This document shows positions 50,010 through 57,392 of a stretch of DNA of 64,000 nt, piece after piece. Numbering within the stretch: the first letter of the stretch is position 1; each line of letters begins with the position of its first letter. The DNA is taken from contig JAMWCF010000001.1 in assembly GCA_023818695.1 (NCBI GenBank), positions 310,001-374,000 of the forward strand. Direction: 5' to 3'. Under the pieces are notes generated by a model. That model was not told where the DNA came from. It was given only the letters and a program-made list of their open reading frames with translations, and did not search any database. Made by a program: the position numbers and the translations under genes. The DNA comes from Candidatus Omnitrophota bacterium. Lineage in GTDB: Bacteria; Omnitrophota; Koll11; 1-14-0-20-64-10.

Positions 50010-50704
50010 GCTGGTGGTACCCGCCGATTCTGGCTTACCACCGGGTCGATCCCTCCGCCGGAGGGGACACGCCGACGGTCTCCCCTTCCGTCTTCGAAAA
50101 GCAGATGTCGATCATCTCCCGGTACTGGAACCCGATCTCTCTCGAGGAATGGGTCCACAACAGGCAGAAAGGCCTTCCTTTCCAGAAAGGTCGGGTGGCG
50201 GTCACGTTTGACGACGGCTCTGGTGATCTTTACCTTTACGCCTATCCGGTCCTCCGGAAACACAAGATCCCGGCGACCGTCTTCCTGATCGTCTCAAACA
50301 TCGGCAAACCGGGCTGGCTTCAGCCGGACCAGATCCGGCAAATGGCCGCCGGCGGCATCTCCTTCGGAAGTCACACGATCCATCACGCCTACCTGCCGTC
50401 CCTTCCCAGGGAAAAGATACGGGAGGAGCTCTCCGGCTCCAAAAAGGAACTGGAATCGATGGGGATCCAGGCCCGTTTCTTGAGCTATCCGGGCGGCGGC
50501 TTCAATCCGGAAATCCAATGCATGGCGGCCGGGGCCGGCTATGAAGCGGCCTGCACCACCAACCGGGGTCTTCGCCGCCAGCCGGTCGACCTCTGGGCCA
50601 TCCGTCGGATCGCCATCCATGAAAACAGCCGGACGCCATTCGACTTCTGGATCCGCTGCCGCGGCTACTACGGGTTGAACCGGCGGCTGCGCTCTCCCTC
50701 CTGA
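50006..50704 (+). CDS. polysaccharide deacetylase family protein (NodB domain)
   Basis: This 232-aa carbohydrate esterase 4-type protein has ILAYHRVDPSAGG near the N-terminus and then the NodB motifs: motif 1 TFDDGSGDL with D69/D70, motif 2 SHTIHH with H123 and H127, and motif 3 RFLSYPGGGFNPE. These residues bind the metal and act as base in N- or O-deacetylation of glycans such as peptidoglycan or PNAG. No signal peptide is evident, so it may act in the cytosol. It sits with a methyltransferase within the ABC operon (ATGA overlap upstream, 2-bp gap downstream). Confidence 0.87.
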   Translation: MSWWYPPILAYHRVDPSAGGDTPTVSPSVFEKQMSIISRYWNPISLEEWVHNRQKGLPFQKGRVAVTFDDGSGDLYLYAYPVLRKHKIPATVFLIVSNIGKPGWLQPDQIRQMAAGGISFGSHTIHHAYLPSLPREKIREELSGSKKELESMGIQARFLSYPGGGFNPEIQCMAAGAGYEAACTTNRGLRRQPVDLWAIRRIAIHENSRTPFDFWIRCRGYYGLNRRLRSPS

Positions 50705-50706
50705 AA

Positions 50707-51672
50707 ATGGACGCCATCCTGCGCCTACGGAACGTCAAGACCCAGATCGCAGACAGAATTCCTCCTGTCCGGGCGGTGGACGGGGTAGACCTGGAGATCG
50801 CCCCGGGACAGATGCTGGCTCTCATCGGAGAATCCGGCTGCGGCAAGACGATACTGGCCCTCTCGATCGGCCGGCTCCTGCCGCCATCGGCCCGGGTGAC
50901 CGCGGGGGAAATCCTTTTTGAGGGAGATGACCTCTTGGAGCTGGAGGAGGACCAGCTGCGGAGAATCCGCGGGAAGAAGATCTCCTACATCTTTCAGGAC
51001 CCGATGAGCTCCCTGAACCCCGTCATGTCGATCGGGGAACAGCTGGAGGAAGCGATCCGACTTCACCAGCCGGAGCTGGACAAAACAGCCCGGAGGCGAA
51101 CGGCCCTTGCCCTGCTCGAACAGGTCCGGATCAACGTCCCGGAAAGCCGGCTACGGCAGTACCCCCACCAGCTCTCCGGCGGCATGCGGCAAAGGATCAT
51201 GATCGCCATGGCGCTGGCGGGGAAACCGGCTCTGCTGATCGCGGACGAACCGACCACCGCTCTGGACGTGACGACGCAGGCGGAAATCATGCGGATCCTC
51301 AAAGAACTCCAGAGGACCCGCCGGATGGCAGTCCTGCTGATCACGCACGACCTGGCCGGTGTTGCGCCGATCGCTGACCGGATCGCGGTGATGTACGCGG
51401 GACGGATCGTGGAAACGGCGCCAGCGGCGCAGCTGTATCAGAACCCGTCCCATCCCTACACGCAGGCCCTGCTGGGGTGCGTGCCGCGGGTCGGCGGAGG
51501 GAAACAACTCCTGAAACCGATCCCGGGGACGGTTCCGGATTTAAGACAGATCCCGCCCGGCTGTCCTTTCCATCCCCGATGCCCGGAATCGATCACCCGC
51601 TGCTCTCAAGAGGAACCGGTCCTGAAACCGGATGACGGACGGCGGGTCAGCTGCTGGGTCCGTGCTCCATGA
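50707..51672 (+). CDS. peptide ABC transporter ATP-binding protein (DppD/OppD type)
   Basis: This 321-aa ABC ATPase has Walker A GESGCGKTILALSIG, the Q-loop YIFQDPMSSLNPVMSIGEQ, signature LSGGMRQRIMIAMALAGKP, Walker B LLIADEPTTALDV and the switch His in LLITHDLAGV. The C-terminal oligopeptide-transporter extension is present, with cysteines in PPGCPFHPRCPES and ITRCSQEEP, which in this family can bind an iron-sulfur cluster. It pairs with the next ATPase. The stop overlaps the next start (ATGA). Confidence 0.95.
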   Translation: MDAILRLRNVKTQIADRIPPVRAVDGVDLEIAPGQMLALIGESGCGKTILALSIGRLLPPSARVTAGEILFEGDDLLELEEDQLRRIRGKKISYIFQDPMSSLNPVMSIGEQLEEAIRLHQPELDKTARRRTALALLEQVRINVPESRLRQYPHQLSGGMRQRIMIAMALAGKPALLIADEPTTALDVTTQAEIMRILKELQRTRRMAVLLITHDLAGVAPIADRIAVMYAGRIVETAPAAQLYQNPSHPYTQALLGCVPRVGGGKQLLKPIPGTVPDLRQIPPGCPFHPRCPESITRCSQEEPVLKPDDGRRVSCWVRAP

Positions 51673-52460
51673 ACCAGCCGATCCTGCAGACCATCGACCT
51701 TTCCAAGCGGTTCCCCCTGCGACCGCTGCCTTTCTCCCCAGCACGCGGATGGATCCACGCCGTGCAGGAGGTTTCGCTTGAAATCAGGCGCGGGGAATCG
51801 GTCGGGCTGGTCGGTGAATCCGGCTGCGGTAAAAGCACGCTGTCCCGTCTGCTGTGCAAACTCCTGGAGCCGTCCGATGGAAAGATCCTGTTTCGCGGAG
51901 AGGAGATCTCTCGCCTCCGGTCCGGCTCCCTGAAAGAATTCCGCAGGAGAGTCCAGCTGATCTTCCAAGACCCGATGGCCTCGCTCAACCCCCTGATGCG
52001 CATCGGCCAAATCATCGCGGAGCCGATGCAGATCCACCGTCTGATTGCAAACCGGGAGGTGCGCCAGAGGGTTCACGGCCTGATGGAGGAGGTCGGACTA
52101 GACCCAGCGTTGGAAAACCGGTTTCCACACATGTTGAGCGGCGGCCAAAAACAGAGGGTCGGTATCGCCCGGGCCCTCTCCCTGGAGCCAGAACTGCTGA
52201 TCTGCGACGAACCGGTCTCTTCCCTGGACTTGTCGGTCGGGGCCCAAATCCTGCGACTGCTGTCTGACCTGCAAAGGAAAAAGTCTGTCGCCCTCTTCTT
52301 CATCTCCCACAACCTGGCCACCGTCAGCGCGGTCGCCGACAGGGTGCTGGTCATGAAAGAGGGCCGGATCATCGAGGAGGGAGCCAACCCGGATCTCTTC
52401 CGGCAGCCGGCCCATCCATACACGCAACTGCTTGTGAAGCTGGCTTTCCAAACGCTATAA
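51669..52460 (+). CDS. peptide ABC transporter ATP-binding protein (DppF/OppF type)
   Basis: This 263-aa ABC ATPase has Walker A GESGCGKSTLSRLL, Q-loop LIFQDPMASLNPLMRIGQI, signature LSGGQKQRVGIARALSLEP, Walker B LLICDEPVSSLDL and FFISHNLATVSAVADRV. It is somewhat shorter than OppF (about 330) because the C-terminal cysteine-rich extension of the family is missing; it ends soon after HPYTQLLVKL. It is the last gene of the transporter operon. The promoter of glgC overlaps its final codons. Confidence 0.94.
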   Translation: MNQPILQTIDLSKRFPLRPLPFSPARGWIHAVQEVSLEIRRGESVGLVGESGCGKSTLSRLLCKLLEPSDGKILFRGEEISRLRSGSLKEFRRRVQLIFQDPMASLNPLMRIGQIIAEPMQIHRLIANREVRQRVHGLMEEVGLDPALENRFPHMLSGGQKQRVGIARALSLEPELLICDEPVSSLDLSVGAQILRLLSDLQRKKSVALFFISHNLATVSAVADRVLVMKEGRIIEEGANPDLFRQPAHPYTQLLVKLAFQTL

Positions 52461-52461
52461 T
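52432..52461 (+). promoter_or_regulatory. sigma70-type promoter for glgC
   Basis: TTGTGA (52432-52437; 4 of 6 matches to TTGACA) and a perfect TATAAT (52456-52461) are separated by 18 bp. Transcription would begin near 52468, that is, 0-3 nt before the glgC ATG at 52470, which would give a leaderless or nearly leaderless message. Confidence 0.6.
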
Positions 52462-52469
52462 GAAACGCT

Positions 52470-53705
52470 ATGCCGACGATGAAGAACGTCATCACTTTTG
52501 TCATGGCCGGGGGCCGGGGGGAGCGCCTGATGCCGCTGACTCGGGACAGGGCGAAACCCGCCGTCCCGTTCGGAGGGATCTACCGGATCATCGATTTCAC
52601 CCTTTCCAACTGCATCAATTCCGGAATCCGGAAGATCCACGTCCTGACGCAGTATAAATCGATCTCCCTGGTGCGGCACCTCTGGATGGGATGGAACATT
52701 TTCGACGCGGAATTGGGCGAATACATCGACATCATCCACCCCCAGCAGCGCCTGGAGGACCATCAGTGGTACCAGGGAACCGCCGATTCGGTGTACCAGA
52801 ACCTCTACTCGATCGATATGGAGGGGGCGGACTACACCCTGGTCCTGGCAGGAGACCACATCTACAAGATGGATTACGGCCAGATGTTCGAGTTCCACAA
52901 ACAGATGGAGGCCGACGTAACCATCGGAATCGTCAAGGTCCCGCTGGGGGGAGCCGCTTCCCTCGGCGTGGTGGAACTGGACAGAGACTCTCGAATCACG
53001 CGCTTCCTCGAAAAGCAAAAAGACCCCCCCACGATCCCGGGCGATCCGAACCATTGCTACGCCTCCATGGGGATCTATCTTTTCAGCAGGAAGGTCCTCG
53101 AAGAGGAGCTGGTGGCTGACGCGAAGCGGCCGGAATCGGCCCATGATTTCGGGAAAAACATCCTGCCCAGCTGCGTCCAGCAGGGAAGAAAAGTGGTCGG
53201 CTATTCCCTGGTGGGACCCAGAAGCCAGCAGCAGAGCTATTGGCGGGATGTCGGGACGATCGACGCTTATTTCGACGCGAACATGGACCTGGCGGGGGTG
53301 GCGCCGGTGCTGAACCTGTATGACAAAGAATGGCCGATCCGGACCTTCATGGAACAGCACCCGCCGGCGAAGTTCGTCTTCTCCGGCGAGAAGGAGCCAG
53401 GCCGCATCGGCACCGCCATTGAATCGCTGGTTTCCCCCGGCTGCATCGTTTCAGGCGGCAAGGTCGTCCACTCCGTCCTTTCTCCAAAAGTGCGGATCAA
53501 CAGCTACGCCGAAGTCCAGGACTCCGTCCTCATGGAAGGGGTGGACGTCGGCAGGCACTGCAAAATCAAGCGGGCGATCATCGATAAAGATGTTAAAATT
53601 CCTCCCTCGACGGTCATTGGCTACCATCCGGACGAGGACAGGAAACGTTTCCACGTCTCGGAATCCGGCATCACCGTCGTGGCGAAAAGAACGGAGCTGA
53701 CTTAA
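52470..53705 (+). CDS. glgC: glucose-1-phosphate adenylyltransferase (ADP-glucose pyrophosphorylase)
   Basis: This 411-aa enzyme makes ADP-glucose, the donor for glycogen synthesis. It has MAGGRGERLMPLTRDRAKPA at the N-terminus (catalytic loop), GIYRIIDFTLSNCINSGI, WYQGTADSVYQNLY, VLAGDHIYKMDYGQM, YASMGIYLFS and YWRDVGTIDAYFDANMDL, then a left-handed beta-helix C-terminus. Two starts are near: ATG 52470 and ATG 52479; no ribosome site lies before either, in keeping with a leaderless message. No other glycogen gene is adjacent. Confidence 0.95.
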   Translation: MPTMKNVITFVMAGGRGERLMPLTRDRAKPAVPFGGIYRIIDFTLSNCINSGIRKIHVLTQYKSISLVRHLWMGWNIFDAELGEYIDIIHPQQRLEDHQWYQGTADSVYQNLYSIDMEGADYTLVLAGDHIYKMDYGQMFEFHKQMEADVTIGIVKVPLGGAASLGVVELDRDSRITRFLEKQKDPPTIPGDPNHCYASMGIYLFSRKVLEEELVADAKRPESAHDFGKNILPSCVQQGRKVVGYSLVGPRSQQQSYWRDVGTIDAYFDANMDLAGVAPVLNLYDKEWPIRTFMEQHPPAKFVFSGEKEPGRIGTAIESLVSPGCIVSGGKVVHSVLSPKVRINSYAEVQDSVLMEGVDVGRHCKIKRAIIDKDVKIPPSTVIGYHPDEDRKRFHVSESGITVVAKRTELT

Positions 53706-53708
53706 CCG

Positions 53709-54506
53709 ATGCCTTCCCTGACGAAATCGAGCGAAGACCTGCTGAAAATCGGATCGCTGGTTTTCCGCTCGCGGCTGATCGTCGGGACGGGGAAATACCC
53801 CTCCCCGCAGATCATGCGGGAAGCACTGGAGGCCTCCGGCGCCCAGATGGTGACCGTGGCGGTGCGGCGGGTCGACCTGAAAAACCGCGTAGCCGATCCG
53901 ATCCTGGGCTCCCTGGACGCTTCCCGCTACACCCTCCTGCCGAACACGGCGGGCTGCCACACGGCGCAAGAGGCAGTGCGGGTCGCCCGGCTGGCTCGGG
54001 CCGCCGGATTCTCCAACCTGATCAAGCTGGAGGTGATTGGCGATCAGAAAACCCTCCTGCCGGACACGGAGGCGCTGCTAGAGGCGACGAAAATCCTGGT
54101 CAAAGAGGGCTTCATCGTCATGCCGTACACCAACGACGATCCGATCGTAGCGAAAAAGCTGGAGGATGCCGGCGCAGCCTGCGTCATGCCGCTGGCGGCT
54201 CCCATCGGTTCCGGGCAGGGGATCTTGAACCCCATCAACATCCGCTTCATCCTGGAGGCCGTCTCCGTGCCGGTCATCGTCGATGCGGGGGTCGGGACCG
54301 CGTCTGACGCCGCCATCGCGATGGAGCTGGGGGTCAGCGGCGTCCTGATGAACACCGGAATCGCTGAAGCGGGAAACCCGGTGATGATGGCAGAGGCGAT
54401 GCGGCTGGCGGTTGAAGCGGGCCGCCTCGCTTTCCTGGCCGGCAGGATACCGAAAAAGAGTTATGCTTCCGCCTCGAGCCCGCAGGCAGGAGTCATCCGG
54501 ACATAA
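53709..54506 (+). CDS. thiG: thiazole synthase (thiamine biosynthesis)
   Basis: This 265-aa TIM-barrel enzyme forms the thiazole phosphate of thiamine from deoxyxylulose-5-phosphate, dehydroglycine and ThiS-thiocarboxylate. It shows SRLIVGTGKYPS, TVAVRRVDL, LPNTAGCHTAQEAV, the catalytic Lys in LIKLEVIGDQKTLLPDT, VMPYTNDDP and VDAGVGTASDAAIAMELGVS. It lies 3 bp after glgC and shares its transcript, although thiS, thiH/thiO, thiF and thiE are not nearby. The tail (ASSPQAGVI) is as usual. Confidence 0.95.
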   Translation: MPSLTKSSEDLLKIGSLVFRSRLIVGTGKYPSPQIMREALEASGAQMVTVAVRRVDLKNRVADPILGSLDASRYTLLPNTAGCHTAQEAVRVARLARAAGFSNLIKLEVIGDQKTLLPDTEALLEATKILVKEGFIVMPYTNDDPIVAKKLEDAGAACVMPLAAPIGSGQGILNPINIRFILEAVSVPVIVDAGVGTASDAAIAMELGVSGVLMNTGIAEAGNPVMMAEAMRLAVEAGRLAFLAGRIPKKSYASASSPQAGVIRT

Positions 54507-54544
54507 GAGTCATTCACGGTCAGACCAGATAAGGACAAAAAACA

Positions 54545-55627
54545 ATGGAACGACATTATAAGATCGCTGTCATACCGGGGGACGGGACCGGCCCGGAGGT
54601 GATCCGGGAAGGAATCAAGGTGCTTCAGGCCGTCGCCCAACGGACCGGCTTCAGCGTGGAGCTGATCCATTACAACATCGGCGGGGAGCGGTACCTGAAA
54701 AGCAAAGAGACCCTCCCGGACTCGGTCTTGAAGGAACTGCGCAACGTTTCAGCCATCTATCTGGGAGCCATTGGGCATCCCGACGTGAAGCCGGGTATCC
54801 TGGAGAAGGAAATCCTTCTGCGGATCCGGTTCGAGCTGGACCAATACATCAACCTGCGGCCGGTCAAACTTTATCCAGGCGTCTGGACCCCCTTGAGGGA
54901 CAAAAAGCCGGAAGACATCGACTTCGTGGTGGTCCGAGAAAACACCGAGGGGCTGTACGTCGGTGTGGGCGGAAATTTCAAGAAGGGGACACCGGATGAG
55001 GTCGCTTTCCAGGTGGACGTCAACACCCGCAAAGGGGTGGAGCGCTGCATCCGCTACGCCTTCGAAGTCACCCGGACCCGCGACAACCCGAAGAAAAAAT
55101 TGACTCTTTCCGCAAAAACAAACGTGCTGACCTACGCGCATGATCTGTGGATGAGGGCGTTTGAGGAGGTCGGCCGGGAGTATCCCGATGTCAACCGGGA
55201 TTACGCCCACGTCGACGCGCTGACCATGTGGATGGTCAAATCGCCCGAGTTTTTCGACGTCATCGTCACCAACAACATGTTCGGCGACATCGTGACCGAC
55301 CTCGGAGCGATGATCCAGGGGGGGTTGGGGATCGCCGCGGGGGGCAACATCAATCCTTCCGGTGTCTCCATGTTCGAGCCGATCGGGGGGTCCGCTCCAA
55401 AATACGCCGGCAAGAACGTGATCAACCCGCTGGCGGCGATCGTGGCCCTCTCCATGATGCTCGAACATCTGAAAGAGCCGGGCGCCGCCACGCTGGTGGA
55501 GGAGGCGGTCAAACAAGTGACGGCCACCAAGCTCAAGTCCCTCGCCGCCGGCAAGATGGGCTACGGCACGACCGAAGTCGGGGACCTTGTCGTGGACGCT
55601 CTGAACCAAGTCGCTGTGCCGGGATAA
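54545..55627 (+). CDS. leuB: 3-isopropylmalate dehydrogenase (isocitrate/isopropylmalate dehydrogenase family)
   Basis: This 360-aa beta-decarboxylating dehydrogenase has IAVIPGDGTGPEVIREG, VVVRENTEGLYVGVGG, the DALTMWMVKSPEFFDVIVT region with substrate-binding Asp/Lys equivalents, NMFGDIVTDLGAMIQGGLG and EPIGGSAPKYAGKNVINP. I call it LeuB because it precedes asd and truA, a gene order frequent with leuB. Homoisocitrate or tartrate dehydrogenase-like activity cannot be ruled out from sequence. A ribosome site AAGGA lies 9 bp before ATG 54545, in a 38-bp spacer. Confidence 0.8.
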   Translation: MERHYKIAVIPGDGTGPEVIREGIKVLQAVAQRTGFSVELIHYNIGGERYLKSKETLPDSVLKELRNVSAIYLGAIGHPDVKPGILEKEILLRIRFELDQYINLRPVKLYPGVWTPLRDKKPEDIDFVVVRENTEGLYVGVGGNFKKGTPDEVAFQVDVNTRKGVERCIRYAFEVTRTRDNPKKKLTLSAKTNVLTYAHDLWMRAFEEVGREYPDVNRDYAHVDALTMWMVKSPEFFDVIVTNNMFGDIVTDLGAMIQGGLGIAAGGNINPSGVSMFEPIGGSAPKYAGKNVINPLAAIVALSMMLEHLKEPGAATLVEEAVKQVTATKLKSLAAGKMGYGTTEVGDLVVDALNQVAVPG

Positions 55628-55628
55628 G

Positions 55629-56630
55629 ATGATACAGAAACGGTCCCGCTACAACGTCTGCGTTGTGGGAGCCGGCGCCGTGGGGATCGAAATCCTGCGG
55701 GTGCTGAAACAGCGTCGCTTTCCTATCGACAAGCTGACGGTTCTGGCCAGATCCGCCCGGACAGTCGAGGTGGACGGCGAAACGTACCAAGTGCGACCGG
55801 TTTCGCCGGAAGCGTTCAAAGACCAGCATATCGTCCTTTTCGCAGGCACGGAGGGGGAGAAGGGCGCGGCGGTCATCTATGCCAAAGAGGCGATCCGGCA
55901 AGGAGCGGTCTGCATCGATAATGGAGCCGATTTCCGGATGGATCCCGGCGTACCGCTGGTCGTTCCCGAGGTCAACCCCGAAGACGTCAAACGCCATCAG
56001 GGCCTGATCGCCAACCCGAACTGTTCCACCATCCAGATGGTGGCGGCCCTGGCACCCGTCCATAAAAAGTACGGCATCCGCCGGATCATCGTCTCCACAT
56101 ACCAGGCCGCTTCCGGCGCCGGCAGCAAGGCGGTCAGCGCGCTGGCTGCGGAGATATCCGCGGCGGTCCGGAAAGAAAAGATGCCGCCGCCTGAAGCACT
56201 GCCCCAGCAGATCGCTTTCAACGTCTTCCCCCATATCGGGCCGTTCCAGGAGATGGGGTACACCAGCGAGGAATGGAAAATGGTGAAAGAAACCCGGAAG
56301 ATCCTGCATGACGAGAACATCCAAGTCACGGCGACGGCGGTTCGTGTCCCTGTTTCGGACGCCCATTCGGAATCGGTCTACGTGGAAACGAAACAGCCGG
56401 CGTCCATTGAAGAGATTAAGCAACTCTGGAAAAACAGCCCCGGCATCCTCCTGATCGAGGAGCCGGATTACCCGATGCCGATCCGGGCCGCTCACAGGGA
56501 CGAGGTTTTCGTCGGAAGGGTCCGGCCGGACCCTTCTGTTAAAGGGGCTTTCTGCTGTTGGATCGTTTCCGACAATCTCCGCAAAGGGGCCGCTCTCAAC
56601 GCCGTTCAGATAGCGGAACTGCTCATCTGA
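55629..56630 (+). CDS. asd: aspartate-semialdehyde dehydrogenase
   Basis: This 333-aa NADPH enzyme of the lysine/threonine/methionine pathway reduces aspartyl phosphate. It has CVVGAGAVGIEILRVLKQR, VCIDNGADFRMDPGVPLVVP, the catalytic cysteine C132 in IANPNCSTIQM, YQAASGAGSKAV and RVPVSDAHSESVYVE (substrate and catalytic His). The length is typical. It starts 1 bp after leuB. Its TGA overlaps a CTG that seems to start truA. Confidence 0.93.
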   Translation: MIQKRSRYNVCVVGAGAVGIEILRVLKQRRFPIDKLTVLARSARTVEVDGETYQVRPVSPEAFKDQHIVLFAGTEGEKGAAVIYAKEAIRQGAVCIDNGADFRMDPGVPLVVPEVNPEDVKRHQGLIANPNCSTIQMVAALAPVHKKYGIRRIIVSTYQAASGAGSKAVSALAAEISAAVRKEKMPPPEALPQQIAFNVFPHIGPFQEMGYTSEEWKMVKETRKILHDENIQVTATAVRVPVSDAHSESVYVETKQPASIEEIKQLWKNSPGILLIEEPDYPMPIRAAHRDEVFVGRVRPDPSVKGAFCCWIVSDNLRKGAALNAVQIAELLI

Positions 56631-57361
56631 TCAAACTCAAGCTGACTATCGCGTATGACGGCTCCTCTTTCGCCGGCTGGCAGCGGCAAAAGAACGCCCG
56701 AACGGTGCAGGGGACGCTTGAAGAGGCCTTTCAAAAGATCACCGGCAAGCGGGTCCGGGTCGTGGGGGCCGGACGGACCGACAGCGGCGTTCACGCGCAG
56801 GGACAGGTCGCGCACACGATTTTACACTCCGGGAGAATGCAGCCGAAAGAGCTCCTGCGGGCCCTCAACGCGGTTCTCCCGGAGGATGTAGCGGTCCGGT
56901 CCCTCTCGAGGACCCCCGCCTCCTTCCACGCCATCGCCTCCGCGAAAAAGAAACGCTACCGCTACCTGATCTGGAATAAACCGGTCCGTCCGGTCCGGGA
57001 CCGCCAGTACATGCTTCACGTTCCGCATCCCCTTGACATCCGGGCGATGCAAACAACGGCCAAAGCCCTGCGCGGACGTCATAACTTCAAAGCGTTCCAC
57101 TCCGCTGGCCGGCCGGTTCGCTCGACCATCCGGCGCCTTTACCGGCTGGATGTGCGGGCCCGCGGGGGCATGGTGGTCATCAACGCCGAGGCGGACGGCT
57201 TCCTCTATCACATGGTCCGCCGGATCGTCGGTTTCCTCCTGGAAACCGGCAGAGGCCGCCGAAAGCCGGCCGACACCGGGAAACTGCTGGACAGAGATGG
57301 AAAACTGATCGCCCCCACGGCCCCGGCCAAAGGGCTGTGCCTGGTGAAGGTTTCCTATTGA
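56627..57361 (+). CDS. truA: tRNA pseudouridine(38-40) synthase
   Basis: This enzyme isomerises uridines 38-40 in the tRNA anticodon arm. The family N-terminus (x-KLKLTIAYDGSSFAGWQRQ) begins right at the asd stop, and the catalytic Asp lies in GAGRTDSGVHAQGQ (about residue 52). YHMVRRIVGFLLETGRG and PAKGLCLVKVSY close the protein. There is no ATG, GTG or TTG at the expected place. CTG at 56627 forms a CTGA overlap with the asd TGA, just like the ATGA and GTGA overlaps elsewhere here, so I take CTG as the start (244 aa). The only standard in-frame codon is TTG at 56558, which would add a 23-residue Arg/Gln/Ser-rich shadow of asd. Confidence 0.9.
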   Translation: MIKLKLTIAYDGSSFAGWQRQKNARTVQGTLEEAFQKITGKRVRVVGAGRTDSGVHAQGQVAHTILHSGRMQPKELLRALNAVLPEDVAVRSLSRTPASFHAIASAKKKRYRYLIWNKPVRPVRDRQYMLHVPHPLDIRAMQTTAKALRGRHNFKAFHSAGRPVRSTIRRLYRLDVRARGGMVVINAEADGFLYHMVRRIVGFLLETGRGRRKPADTGKLLDRDGKLIAPTAPAKGLCLVKVSY

Positions 57362-57379
57362 AGCGAAATCAGCTATACT
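57351..57379 (+). promoter_or_regulatory. possible promoter before the sensor kinase
   Basis: TATACT (57374-57379) is a good -10 box. The hexamer 17 bp upstream (TTTCCT, 57351-57356) matches TTGACA at only three positions. Transcription would start about 7 nt before the ATG at 57393, and no Shine-Dalgarno is visible in the 31-bp spacer. Confidence 0.3.
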
Positions 57380-57392
57380 ACCCTCAAATAAG

